64,000 nucleotides of DNA from Paramecium sonneborni. Taxonomy: Eukaryota > Ciliophora > Oligohymenophorea > Peniculida > Parameciidae. Position 1 is the first letter of the stretch, and the number at the start of each line of letters is the position of its first letter. The DNA lies in the NCBI GenBank assembly GCA_905182985.1, contig CAJJDN010000113.1, forward strand, positions 218,326 through 282,325, given 5' to 3'. Shown one piece after another: positions 1 to 11,512 of the stretch. A program made the position numbers and the translations under genes. The notes under the pieces are model-generated. The model did no database searches and had not been told where the DNA came from. It saw only the letters and a list, made by a program, of their open reading frames with translations.

Positions 1-423
1 TATAACTATTTCAAAAATGAATTTTACTGTTGTGAATGTGCTGAGAAAAAAGATTAATTCAATATACACTATTAGATAAGAGATAATCTCGTTTTCATTA
101 ATACACCAATAACTGATATCAATGAATTAAAAGATATAGATGTGTATAGATTTGGAAAAAACATTAAATCACCTGATAAATAAATATCTTCTCATCGCTA
201 TTCGTGTAATGGATGTCAAAAGTTAAATCCTTTTGGTCAGGATAGATATATAGTTCTAAATGATCAACGAGGTTGTTATAACAATGAAGGCTATAGTGAT
301 TATTGTATGGACTGCTTTGAGAAGATTAAAAGCAAGGAGCCTGAGTGGAAAAAATCTAAGAAGATTAATGATAATTTTGTATTCCTTAGAATTACAAGCA
401 ACTTTGGATATAATAATTTTTGA
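1..423 (+). CDS. C-terminal part of a cysteine-rich zinc-binding protein
   Basis: This is the 3' end of a gene that begins before the window: 140 codons stay open from base 1 to a TGA at 421-423, with several TAA/TAG codons read as glutamine. Cysteines come in pairs spaced as in a small zinc finger: FYCCECAEK near the start, then HRYSCNGCQ, and later a single Cys followed by YCMDCFEKI. That spacing resembles ZZ-type or related treble-clef zinc-binding modules, but I cannot name the family with confidence. The last 20 residues are basic and end in an aromatic tail (FGYNNF). No intron is visible. A binding or scaffold role is an inference from the Cys pattern only. Confidence 0.6.
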
Positions 424-694
424 TAATTTATGGATTTGTAAGAAGAGTTATAAATATATATATCTGTATTATAATCTGATAGATTCTTTGAAATAGAATA
501 AATTAATTTATAATAAATTATAAACACAATAATAAATTTCGTATCTTTTAAATTTCTTGAAGTGAGACGATGGTCTAATGCAATAAGGCAAAAATAAAGA
601 CCAGGTTTATCACATACTTTATTCTATAAATACATATAGAATAAATTGAATTTTAAGCCTAGAAAATTAATTGAGAAATATTTATTAAATTAAT

Positions 695-1392
695 ATGGGA
701 AATGATTAACCAAAGCCTTAGGCACCAAAGCCTACAATAGATGATGCACTTTTTGATATGAAGTTAGCATCAAAACGATTTGCAAATGAGTCAAAGAAAT
801 GTGAGAAGGAGAAGGATAAATTAATGAATTAGGCAAAGTAAGCCCTATAGAAAAACAACGAGGAAGGTAAAAATAAAAGAAATGTGGTTTAGGTGCAAAA
901 CTATTTTTAACTTCAGCAATGAATAAACAGAAGGAAGCTGAAAATTTATAAAAGATGTCACATAAGATGGATTATATGTAAGGTCTAATTAAAAACAGTA
1001 CAAATTCAACAAAAACAGTGGAGGCCTTGGCTAAAATAAGTCCTATCTTGCATTAATAAGTATAGAAAGTAGTTTTAAGTAGACTTAAAATATGCCTTTA
1101 GAGTTGGTTTATTAGAACATGAATTAGTTTGAAAGAGCAATGGATGAAATGTAGGTGTAAGGAAATATAATGACAGGAATGTTGAACTAAAATAATAATG
1201 TTGGATAGGATCTTGCTATTGAACAAATGATGGGATAATTGAAATAAGAATTACACAGTGAAGTATATATACTAATGTTAAGTTTAGGTGGCTAATGATT
1301 TAAATGCAAATCCTAATGTTCTTTTCAAAGATTTAAACTAATAGAACCAATAATAAAATGCCCAAGCAATTAGTAATAACTAAATTAAATGA
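695..1392 (+). CDS. CHMP1: ESCRT-III subunit CHMP1/Vps46 (Did2)
   Basis: ESCRT-III component that acts with Vps4 in membrane scission at multivesicular bodies and in cytokinesis. Four exons separated by introns at 867-892 (26 nt), 1060-1082 (23 nt) and 1263-1287 (25 nt) give 207 residues, close to the roughly 196 usual for CHMP1. After a short Gln/Pro-rich leader comes the family start (LFDMKLASKRFANESKKCEK), then the helical core (NKQKEAENLQKMSHKMDYM; FERAMDEM) and an acidic C-terminal stretch. The ending LFKDLNQQNQ is less conserved than the animal MIM1 helix, so Vps4 binding by that tail is uncertain. The start is the first ATG after the upstream gene, with family similarity beginning about 20 residues later. 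It is convergent with the trichocyst gene; the stops are about 40 bp apart. Confidence 0.85.
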
Positions 1393-1433
1393 TTTTATGA
1401 AGATTTGTATATTGAATATATTGGACTTCATAA

Positions 1434-2608
1434 TCAAAAGACCTCTTCTCTAATTTGGAGGAATTCTGATGCAGCACTCATCTTTTAAGTGAGTACTTCT
1501 TATAATCTTTCAACAACTTCTAATTGTTATTCTCTTTCGAAGGTTTAAGCTTCATATTAAGCTTCTTATTCAGCAGCCCATCTTTATTGAATAGCTAATG
1601 AATCTTCAGCATCTTCAAGGAATAACTATAAAATAATAGACATAAATAATTACAGTTTAATCTTCTAAATCTTCAACAGCCTCTTAGATGGTCACTTTGA
1701 ATTAAACAATAGAGTTTTCTAAGAAAGCTTTTCTTTCTACCAATCTCTTGTGTTCTTCTTATAAATGAGAGCTTTAAACTTCCCAATTAGCAGCTTATCT
1801 TTCTTCAGTAGCGAGTAATGAAGCTCTACTGGCAACCAATTATTATCTGATTTAAGCCAAGAGTTCTAAGATTTTAATGATACTCTTATTATCAACCTTT
1901 GAAGCTAATTAAGTCAAAGCATTAATAAGTGGCTATGGTTAATAATTTAAAAATAATACCTTAAAGAGTGCATGTTTAGATTCCATCAATTTAGCTTAAA
2001 CCTTTTCAAATCTACTTTTAAGTTAAGTAAAGGCGACACCAGCTTATAAATGTTAAACAATTTTAGAAGCTTCATCAATAGCATCCATTTAATCAACATG
2101 TTCTGCATCTTTTCTAACCCATGTTTCGTGTTATGATTATCTTGTTGCAGATTCATCAGCAAAGCTCTTTTCATTATTGGCAATATCTTAAGTAACAACT
2201 CTAACTTCAACTTCTGCTTCACCTAATGCTTCTGTTGTTGAATCTCTTAAATTTGAAAGAGCAACAATTTAGGATTAGTGATATGCAATTTCTTATTCTA
2301 AGTCAGCGATGATCTAAACAAAAATTTATTTAATATATATAAACCTTTTCAAAAGCTACTGTATCACTTTCATGAACCTTGTCAGCTTTCTTTTAATCTC
2401 CATTAAGTTATGAAGCAATATTGTTTAAGAGAATTTGAATTTCACCTACAGGTCCACCTGTTGCCAATTAGAGTTAAAGGACTGACAACACTGAATTTCC
2501 AAATGAATCTTTGTTAATTTAAGCCAACACTTCTTTTGGGCTCTCTGTCTTTGTCACTCTAGCAGTAGCAACTGCAAGGATAAGAGTCAATACAGCTATG
2601 ATTCTCAT
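1434..2608 (-). CDS. trichocyst matrix protein (TMP family)
   Basis: Secretory-granule protein of the crystalline trichocyst core, which expands on exocytosis. A clear signal peptide (MRIIAVLTLILAVATA) is followed by about 345 residues of heptad-rich helix with the family's alanine, glutamine and glutamate bias. Examples are GEIQILLNNIASQLNGD, TWVRKDAEHVDQMDAIDEA and the C-terminus SAASEFLQIREEVF. Four exons are inferred, with introns at 2314-2344 (31 nt, GTT start), 1933-1959 (27 nt) and 1626-1653 (28 nt). They total 362 residues, a typical TMP precursor length. The 27-nt intron is a multiple of three with no in-frame TGA, so retention would not be caught by a stop codon. TMPs form a large paralogous family in Paramecium, so the exact member cannot be named from memory. 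Confidence 0.85.
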
Positions 2609-3572
2609 GTTATTAATATTAATGAAATGAAATCATAATCACATTCCAATACATTAAAAAATACCCGTTTTTCAATTTATTTCCACATCCTCATTAATAC
2701 GTTTTTCTTTTTAATTAAAAACTTATTCATTTTATTATCTCTAATCAAATCTACCTCATTAATCTTGTTTGAACTATTATAACCACTATTCCATAAATAT
2801 CAAATATTCTTAATTATTACTTTTTTCATCTCTAAAACTACTATCTATTCCTACTCATTCTCAAAATACTTATTCTCTATTCCACCCTTTTTTACATTCC
2901 TTCTAATCAACATTCTCATCCATCATTATTAATTATATTCTTAATTTTTTTATTATTTTATTACTACATCTCCATAAAATACATTATTTTTCTACCTATT
3001 ACTTTTCCACTTCTAATTAGTTCAGTGTTTAATAGATAAATCTTTGTGTATCTTATACGTTACAATAAATAAAAAGATTTATCAAGATATGGAGACTTTG
3101 CTTTCAATTATTAAATTCATTTCCAAATTCACTAAAATACTATTTAATTTATTTCTAAACCCCATTCATTGTACAATCACAATTTTTTTAACTTTTTAGG
3201 AGGTTTTAGCATTTTATTTCTTTTTTCAATACTATGCAATCAACTCTTCCTTTTCTATTTTAGTCTAATTTTCTATTTTTTTTTACACATTCATTAATAA
3301 ATGATTCCTCATATAAACTATTTATCTAATTGTTCTTTTTTAATCATTATTATTTTAATATTATTAAATGTAGTAATTTGACATTCAAGTATTTGATCAC
3401 CATTACCTTTGCCAGTATTAAGATCATTAAAGTATCGAATATCATACTAAGGATTATCGATCGCTACTTAGAAACTCTTTTTTCATTTCTAGAAACAACT
3501 AAAATATACATATATTTAGATAGGCTAATTCTCAATATTATCAATTTTCAAAATTTCATCCAACTAAAGCCA
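2609..3572. other. AT-rich spacer with possible decayed coding traces
   Basis: This lies between the divergent trichocyst gene and the WD40 gene. The plus strand is CT-rich. On the minus strand one frame reads coherently for about 70 residues (around 2606-2805, including NKINEVDLIRDNKMNKF) and ends exactly at the trichocyst start codon. Upstream in the same frame it is interrupted by TGA, and no intron repairs it cleanly. It may be a remnant or chance. No RNA gene or recognisable regulatory element is seen. Confidence 0.35.
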
Positions 3573-4488
3573 ATGAGATTACACACTATTAATTAAGAAA
3601 ATGTTTAATCTATAATTAATTTACCAATCTACTCATATATTCCAGCTACGATCGATTAAGTGTTTATAATCCTTGTAATTATAAATAATAGATTTAAATG
3701 ATCTAAGACTTTAATATTGTTGGTTTAAGTCAATGCGAACATTTAGTATTGATGTAAAAATTTACTTTAGCTAAAGGGCAGGATTACAAGCGAATATTTT
3801 ATTTTTTTCATTGAGAAATGGTCAATCATAAATATAAAAAATAGTACCCAATTAAGAATGTATAATCAATTAAGCTGACTTTATAAATAACAAAGAAATT
3901 ATTGTAAGTGACAATGCTAATCAGATTCGTATTTTCGATGCTGATAATTTTGAAAAAGAAAAATATCTAATTAATTGTAAATTATCAACATTATGAAAAG
4001 GTTCTCATCCGGTAAATCATTGTGAGATTTTGTAAAATCTAATCATTGCATGTTTAGATTAACCCATAATATTTGCATATGATAGAAGATAAATTGAACC
4101 TTCATTCTAGTTAAAAGGACATTAAAATAATAATTTTGTTGTTAGATTTGATCCATAAGACAATTAGAAAGTTGCAACTTCAGGAGAAGATAAAAAATGT
4201 TTAATTTGGGATTTAAGAAATTATTCAAAACCCTATTCAGAAGTGCAAGCAATTACAACTCCATTTTATAACATATTATACAATAGTTAAGGTTAATTGA
4301 TTTGCATTGAAAGTGATGATTTTATTTAGATTGTCGATTTATAGAATACAAAGTTATATTAGATTATTGATTTTTTTGGAAAATGTCATGGATGCACATT
4401 TTTCCAAGACAAAATGTACTTTAATCTATAGTCTAATAGATAAACAGGCTTATTTGAATATAATTTAATAAATAATAATAAATGTTGA
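3573..4488 (+). CDS. WD40-repeat protein, frame break at a T7 run
   Basis: The second half is a clear WD40 propeller segment: IIVSDNANQIRIFDADNFEK, SHPVNHCEI, GHQNNNFVVRFDPQ and ATSGEDKKCLIWDLRN. A 24-nt intron at 3977-4000 removes an in-frame TGA. The 5' half is less certain. The best reading starts at ATG 3573 (MRLHTINQENVQS), uses a 17-nt intron at 3675-3691 and continues as GLSQCEHLVLMQKF...GQDYKRIF. It must then change frame inside T7 (3802-3808) to join SLRNGQSQIQK. Without a frame change, an alternative open frame starts at 3601 and gives 287 residues, but its first 60 residues look less natural. So this is either a pseudogene, a base error at the T run, or a gene with a different 5' end. 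It is probably cytoplasmic; its partner is unknown. Confidence 0.6.
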
Positions 4489-4496
4489 CAAATAAA

Positions 4497-6004
4497 ATGT
4501 CATAAAATAATGATGATTAGCTTCCTGAATTACAGAGAGAAATATAAGAATGTTTATATGTACTTGAACACATATAAAAAACACCCTATCCATATCCCAA
4601 TTCAATACTTTAACTTTATTAGGATCTCAATAAATCACTCAAAAAGTTATTTAAAAAATCATAAAGACTATAAGAGTAGAGCATTATTCCAAATAGCGAA
4701 GCTTCATTAAAATATTGTGATAGCTCCTTAGAACTATAATCAATAATTTATAATAATCAACTTTAATAAACTCATTTACTAAATCAAAAAGATATTGAAA
4801 GGAAACAACAAAATCTGAAGTCTATGTATACAAATGCAAAAGAGCATCTATATATAGATGATAAAAAAAAAAAAGGAAGAAGATTAAAGTGAAATTAATT
4901 TAGTTGTTTATATATATATTTATCAAATACAAATTATTGAGGCTTTACGATAATTCTTATTCAAATTATTAACAAAAAAAGGAGAAGAGACACAAAAAGA
5001 ACATTTTTAAAGGCAGAAAATTTATCAAAAATAGCGAATAATTTAATGATTTAATCTTTTTATAAAAAGTAATGAAATTAAATCTTTAGCTTCTATTTCA
5101 ACTAAAGAGCAAAATTCCAAAAGAATCTCTGCCTACATTTTAAAGAGCAACTCTATGACTTAATAAATGGAACATAAAAAAAGTAAAAAAAATTAAAAAC
5201 TTATCAATAAAATAAGATTAATTTAATAATGGTACTAAGATCTATTGCGAATATGGATTAATTAACAAATTAAAGAAAAAAGGTCTAAATATTATTATAA
5301 AAAGAAAAAAAAATTAAATCAACCAACAAAACATGTTGTATTTCTATTTTTTTTATTTCTATTCTATTGGAAAATATATATTAAACCATAAATGTAGAGA
5401 TTATTGAGACAAGAAAGGATATAAAATAGAATAGAGATATTAATGAATACAACATTAAATTTATTTATGATAAAACTATCAAAAGATTTTATTTTTAGAT
5501 TTGATTAAGCTATAGAGCTAAAATTTAATTTTATCTTTCAGTTTATAATTTTTATTTACTGATTAATTTAGAATTAAAAAATATAAAAGAATTGTATTTT
5601 TTGATTGAATTTAATATGAAGAAAGTTCTATAATGTAAATTTATTAGTTCTAAAAATTATTAAATAATTTCTAAACGTCCTTTTAGTAATTAAATGAATT
5701 TTTATTCTTGATTAAAGTTTCTGTAAATAATAAAGTATTAAATAGGAAACAATAATGTATTTGTAGAATAAAAATATAATCTAATATAATTTATGATACT
5801 AGTAGGAAAAATCTGAATTAGAAAATTTCTTAATTAGAGATAGATAAATCTTTGAAAATATTTCTGCATGTAAATAAGTGGAGAATTCAATAACTTTGTA
5901 TTATTTAATCAAAAGTGTTGAATATGATATGAAATATTATAAATTTCTTCAGAAGAAGGTTGTATATTTTTTTCCCTAGTTATTTAACAATAAAATTATT
6001 AAAG
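4497..6004 (+). pseudogene. degraded or mis-sequenced coding stretch, unknown protein
   Basis: An open frame starts at ATG 4497, only 8 bp after the WD40 stop. It reads MSQNNDDQLPELQREIQECL and then a glutamine- and lysine-rich coiled coil. At A12 (4863-4874) the frame runs into TGA (4890). A one-base shift there would continue it (KKEEDQSEINLVV... TKKGEETQKEHF) to a TGA at 5047. The same frame beyond that TGA again looks coding as far as 5562, with a hydrophobic span (HVVFLFFLFLFYWKIYI). A third coherent stretch (FLIRDRQIFENISACK... YYKFLQKKVVYFF) lies at about 5820-6000. Coding character in successive frames with intervening TGAs suggests a decayed gene, or several small exons I could not assemble. 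No function is assigned. The shortest safe reading is 4497-4892. Confidence 0.35.
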
Positions 6005-6483
6005 ATGAAATAAAGAAAAGTGTAGTCACCTTAAGAAATTATTGCTTTTCTTCGTTCCTTTAAGAATTACCTTAGAAAACCTCATTCAATGAGCCCTTAA
6101 AGTCGATGCCAAACTAATGTTTAGACAGCCAAAAAGATGACGAAAGATGATCATCTATTGAAATCTCCGACTGAAAGAAAATAGAATAATGAATTTCTTT
6201 GTGAAGGGATTGAGAAGAAGATTGAGAGTTTAGCTAATTAGATTAAAGATTTGTAGACAAAGTAGGAACATTTAGAAAATTAGCATTATTAATTGAGCAA
6301 GAGTGTCAAGAAATTAAATGTAGATAAGAAGCACTAATTACAAGTAAGAGGGAGCAAACTTAATTTTAGGAGCGAAGTTAGATGATCAAAAAATTAGATT
6401 AAATGATTGATATCTAACTAAAACAGGAAGAAAACTTGAATTAATTTAAGTAATTATTTGCTTCTCGAAATTTAATTAATTGA
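6005..6483 (+). CDS. small coiled-coil protein, unknown function
   Basis: Two exons with a 26-nt intron (6344-6369, GTAAGA...TTTTAG) give 150 residues. The middle is a regular heptad coiled coil (EGIEKKIESLANQIKDLQTK, then QEHLENQHYQLSKSVKKL). It continues after the intron as QMIKKLDQMIDIQLKQEEN. The N-terminal 45 residues are basic and contain Ser-Pro pairs (QSPQ, MSPQ, KSPTER) that could be phosphorylation sites. The start could instead be the in-frame Met at 6089, just before SPQSRCQ. The 6005 frame has the lower GC at third codon positions of the two overlapping frames here. Reading through the intron gives an early TGA at 6383. I do not recognise the family. Confidence 0.65.
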
Positions 6484-6633
6484 CTTTTGATTTTTCATAT
6501 TTATATCATATTTATTGTCATAGTTTATGAAACACATACGAAGTAAATGAATATGGATATTTTTTAATAAATGAATATATATTGAAGAATTTCATAATTT
6601 CATCATTTATTATTCTCAACAATCAAAATTACA

Positions 6634-8326
6634 ATGAAAAAATAAAATGAGAATGAAAAGATTGCTATTTATGCATCATAGATGATGAAATTGCATGGGA
6701 AAATCTTAGAGAAGAAATTAACAAAAGTGCCTTCAAAACAGTAATTTGAGAGTCAATCCCAAAATATCTCGAATAATAACAGTCCTGCAGTTGGAAGATA
6801 GAAATCATATGAAAATTTATTGAAAGTAAATAGAACATTCATAAATCCAACACTTTAAGTGTCTTAATAAAAATTAAGCAGCATATTAAATGTGATGGCA
6901 GGCTAACAGACGAAACCTAAAAATTAAAGTTTATTTAACAATGAATTAATAGACACAGTGAAGATATCTCATAAATTAAGAAAGAATTAATCAATGATAT
7001 AAATAGAACAATAATCACCTTAACTAACAAAAAACTCTTCTTTTCATCGTCCTAATTCAAGTGTAAAGATAAAGAATAGTAATAGTGTTTCTTGTGATTA
7101 AACTTAACTTTAAAAGATAAAAGAAAAGATTAGAATGCTTTTGTAAGATAGAGACAATAATTGGTAATAGGATTAAAAAGAAATAGCATTTATGATTAAA
7201 TTTAATCAAGTTCTAAATCAATTATTAGCAATAATGTTTCAAGATTAATAAAATACATAACCAGTTTCAACTCAAGATACAAATCAAGCACTTTAAATTG
7301 ACCATTTCTTTAAGAGACAAATTCAAATTCTTTAACAATCCATTTAATAATAAATGGAAAAAAAAAAAATTGAAAACATTCTTATTTCAATTAAAAAGAA
7401 ACATGAGAGTCTTTTATAAGAGCATAATTCATTATTAGAAATAAAGAAGTCTCAAGATTAAATAATTATTAATTTATAATAATAAATAAATTAATTGTCA
7501 ACTTAAATAAAAGAGCATGATCATGTCAATTAAAATGATTCTGGTAAATTTATATTTTTTATATAGAAACATTGGAATTAAAGTATTTAGTACAAGGATA
7601 ATTCGAAGCAATACAAAAATTACTTCAAAGAGAGCAATTGACCAAGATCTTTTTAAAAAGAGTTGGTGATAGTTCAATTATAGAGTAAATAATTCAGAAT
7701 TAAGTAGAATGTTTGAATAATTTATTTCAAATGCAGAATAAGGGAATGAAGATGATACAGAAGGAAATTTAAATATAGATTTGAATCCAACAAATTAACC
7801 TAATTCTTTACACAAACTTCATACTCCTAAATAGAAAATAAATTCTCCGGATTAAAATGCTTACTCTAATTAAGTCTTATTATAATACGAGGATAATTAT
7901 AAATAGTAGCTAAATTTATGTGATTCATTATTGGCAGACGATTCAAGTATTCATAGACAAATCAGCATTAGGAATAAATGATTCTGAGGAAAGCAGTTTT
8001 GATTATAAAGGAAAAGAGTAAGCAACTGAAATAAGTTGTTATTTCAATCTGGCTTCTCAATTTGTTTAACCTAAAATGAAGAAAAAAAGCAGTTAGATGA
8101 TTTCCAAAGATAAATTAAAAATTAATATGATGGATGTGTTATTAGCATAAGCTGCGTATTTAATAATTATAATATTATATCATGTAGTTAAAAACACCAA
8201 GAAATATTGGAATAATAATAGTAACAGAAAGTTTTGCCTGATGACTTACTTGGTGAAGATTAAATAGACCCTAACCAATCTGATGAGGAGGTATTTAAAT
8301 CTAAGAATTTAGTATTGAAAATTTGA
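6634..8326 (+). CDS. coiled-coil protein, unknown function
   Basis: Five exons, with introns at 7544-7566 (23 nt), 7711-7736 (26 nt, GTTTG...GCAG), 7947-7971 (25 nt) and 8156-8187 (32 nt), give about 528 residues. The N-terminal third is basic and Ser/Gln-rich, with KKQNENEKIAIYASQMMKLH near the start. The middle has two long helices (DQTQLQKIKEKIRMLLQDRD; SIKKKHESLLQEHNSLLEIK) typical of coiled coils. A Ser/Asp-rich region with DDSRINDSEESS follows the third intron. A possible fifth intron at 8291-8312 would end the protein at EEY instead of VFKSKNLVLKI. It could be a cytoskeletal or basal-body scaffold, but no named domain is visible, so that is only a guess. Confidence 0.7.
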
Positions 8327-8399
8327 ATAAGATCTATTTTTCCTCGTTCTATTATATATTATTAATACTTATTAATATATTATTAGAAGAGATTGAAAA

Positions 8400-9506
8400 T
8401 CAAAATTCTGTTTTAAAATCAGAGCCATCTTTTTAATTTACCTTTAATCCATAAACCTTATTTGGCAATCCCTTCTTTTTGTACAAATAAGCCTATTCCA
8501 TCCTAAAGGCCATTTCTCCATTATCCTTTATATATTCGACCATCTGTATATTACATTTCTCCATATCCATGTTTAATATCATCAAAATATCTGCCTTTAT
8601 AAATACGTCCTAATATTTGTATATATGAATAGAAAATACCATCACCCCATTTCATAGTACCATCTCCATTCTTTAATCCATTCTTCCAGTAACCTTCATA
8701 TACTTTGAGTTTATCAGGCCAAGTCTACTTAATAAATAGGATTTACAAATGAACCATATCCATGAAATAAATCATCTTAAAATTCTCCTTAATAAATTGA
8801 ACCATCAGATAAGTGAAAAATACCTAATCCACATTTCATTCCATTTTAAAAATTTCCTTCATAAGTAGATTTATCCTTATAAATTTCTTTACCTATCCCA
8901 TGTTATAAACCCTATTTCCATTAACCTATTATAAAAATGGTAGATACCTGTATAGATATGACCATCATGATACTTGAATTCTCCTTAACCATGGAACATA
9001 TTATCTTTCCATTATCCTCTATATGTTTCATTTTGATTAGCATAAACTCCTTCACCTTAAAGTTCATTGGAAATCCACTAAAATATATTGAATAAAATTT
9101 ACAGTTCCTTCTATGTAACTAGAAATATAAAAATTAGTAACTACCTATCATGGAATTAATATTTTCCTTTTCCATTAGCTTTGCCATCTCTCCATTCACC
9201 AGTATAGATAGCTCCATTTTTCATTTTGATAGGTTGGTCACTCTCTTATACAATTGTTGTTGGATCAAAACAAAGTTTAGGATTATCTGGTTAAGTTGGA
9301 GCAGAAGGTTCTGAAGATTAGAGAGTTTGCATAATAGATTTACGAACTTTATGTCCTCTATAATAAGCCTGAATTATAATGATCTTGTTCTCATCATATT
9401 GAGAAGAGATTTCTTCTTTTATTTGATTATCTGTTTATTTACAGGCACTGGAATCCATAGTTTGTAAATCATCTACAATACTTGGAGTACTTTAACAACT
9501 GCCCAT
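8400..9506 (-). CDS. N-myristoylated IQ and MORN-repeat protein
   Basis: The protein begins MGSC, a good N-myristoylation signal with an adjacent Cys that could be palmitoylated. An IQ-like calmodulin-binding motif (IIIIQAYYRGHKVRKSI) is centred near residue 60. From about residue 115 there are roughly eight MORN repeats: IYTGEWRDGKANGKG, YEGYWKNGLKNGDG, YKGRYFDDIKHGYG, YKGQWRNGLQDGIG. Introns are at 9119-9144, 9078-9102, 8926-8947 and 8725-8746 (26, 25, 22 and 22 nt). MORN arrays commonly lie at the cortex or on membranes, and the lipidated N-terminus fits that place. A role linking calcium/calmodulin to cortical structure is an inference. The tail after the last repeat is short and polar and ends DFKTEF. 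Confidence 0.85.
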
Positions 9507-9699
9507 AATTAGAATAGGTTTTTTATTATCAAATTATTTTATATATGAAAATACTTATATGTTAGTTATTATAAACAATTACAAAAGTATATAAAATAAA
9601 TAATATGAATCAATAATAATTAAAATTGCTTATAAGGGTGGAATTAAATAGAAAGATAAAAGTTTGGGTATAAATTTTTGATTGATAATTTTTTAGAAT

Positions 9700-10560
9700 G
9701 AATCACCAACTAGAAGATGTTAGTTAGTTCAAATAATTTTGATGAAACTACTGTTCCATTAAAATCTGTATATACTTAGGTTATCCTTGATGCTTAAAGT
9801 GTTAGATTAATTAACTGAAAGAAGAAACATTCTATTAGAGAAATTGCATCAATGACTAAAACAATGACATCATCTATCACTATTTAAATTTTGAATAGCC
9901 TAAAATTGATCCTAATAAAATATGTCTCTATCTCTGAAAATGGCATCTAAATTTGAGGAACAACTTCTAATCGATAAGAGGGTGAAACTCTAATATTATT
10001 AGATCTTTTACATGGATTATTGTTTCTACCAGAAAATGATGCTGCAAGATATTGTTGAAAATTTTGAAATTTATCTCCATTATCAATCTAAATATTTTTA
10101 ATAAAAAATTCAATATATTGATAATGATAATGAAAATAATACTATACATAGCATTTTATAGCTGAAATGAATTCTACTGCTTAAAAATTAAGACTTTTAA
10201 TTACATATTTTATTAATCCTCATTTTCTTACAAATAGATTAAATAAATCAACTTATAGTGATGTTTCTATTTTATGTTATTATGCTATAAATTACCTCTA
10301 TTGCATATATTTTTAAAACCAAAGAATACTTTTGTGGAAACACTAAAAAACTTTAGAATAAGGTTTCTCTAGTATTAAAACTGGTGTTTTAAATAATACT
10401 GCTATATTTTTGGTAAGCCATTTATTACCAGAAAACACTCTTGTGTACTTGCAGTACTTAATTGCAATTCTATAGAATATAGATGGGTAGACTGTTGTCG
10501 AATTATTGATTGGGTAACTGATATATATAATTTTGATTACTACTTTAACACTCTATGAAA
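9700..10560 (+). mobile_element. decayed Tc1/mariner-like transposase remnant
   Basis: No intact gene fits this stretch, but pieces of the plus strand resemble an IS630/Tc1/mariner transposase in order. First is a helix-turn-helix-like segment (KKKHSIREIASMTKTMTSS). Then comes a region around FIAEMNSTAQKLRLL where the first catalytic Asp block would be expected. Last is the segment after it (IFGKPFITRKHSCVLAVL, then IEYRWVDCC). The frame is broken by several TGAs and shifts, and none is explained by a normal intron. I see no terminal inverted repeats or flanking TA duplications with confidence. The family call rests on a pattern of residues and spacing, so it is tentative. Confidence 0.42.
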
Positions 10561-10657
10561 AATCGTGATTTTTTTACTTTTTCAATATAATTACTGAGGT
10601 TCTTATTTTAAAAGTCTTGTTATTATTTTAATTTTTATATGTATATATAATATATTA

Positions 10658-11365
10658 TCAATTTATTAGCGTCTTTAATCTAATTTTTGGATTTTTATTC
10701 TCGTGTTTGTTTATAAATATTTTGACTTTCTCTTATGAGTTTATTATCTTACATCTCTTTTATTCCATTAATTATTTATTGACTTTATTTTAATATTTAA
10801 AACTATCTGAATTCTAAATTGCTAATAGACACGATCCTGCTTTTACTCTATTTGTTAATAGAGGAGATTTAGTTAAAATATCTTTATGCGATCGAGATGT
10901 CAATAATGGATTACTTTTTTTTGCTCCTTAAAATTCTTAAAATACCTTTCCAAGTGACTTCTTTATGATAAAACTTTTGAAATGAGCACTTTTCATTGGT
11001 TATCTAGCAGGAATTTTAGAACAACTAGTCATTTAAAAAAGAGTTTCTTAACCACATTCTTTGCATGTACAACTATGTCTTCTTTTTTTTATTTAAATTG
11101 AAATCTTGTTTGAGATATGAAAACTTGTTGAAATCATCTTCTTATAACATTTAGATTTAAATAGTAGACTTTTTTGGTCATTATTCAATTAATGTTGTTA
11201 AACTACCAAAGGAGAATTCTTATAAATTTGTTAAAATTGTGTTAGTTTGCCACAATTTTCACAACAACAACTGGCCCTTCTCGGCTATTCTTAAACTGTC
11301 TCAAAGTATTTTAATCTTTAAGTAGTCCTTCGATTTTAGTGTCTTTATTTAATACTGATTAACAT
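10658..11365 (-). CDS. small basic protein with two Cys clusters, unknown
   Basis: A single open frame of 235 codons, using TGA as stop and with no intron, starts at ATG 11365. It is strongly basic. Two short Cys clusters, SCCCENCG (about residue 35) and HSCTCKECG (about residue 95), could form one zinc site. The rest is Lys/Ser-rich with no recognised fold (SAHFKSFIIKKSLGKVFQ; LLTSRSHKDILTKSPLL). TAA/TAG glutamine codons occur throughout as in real genes here. It sits beside the transposase relic and upstream of the kinase gene's 3' end. It could be a nucleic-acid-binding protein, but that is only suggested by charge and Cys pairs. Confidence 0.5.
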
Positions 11366-11512
11366 TTAATAATATAGAATCATTTGATAATTTTTGTTAC
11401 TTATATACTTAAAACTTTTATTATTTTAATTCTTTTCATTAATAGTTAAAGAGAATCAAAAAACAAAAAATAATAATAATATAGTTGATTGTTTTAAAAA
11501 TAATTACAATAA

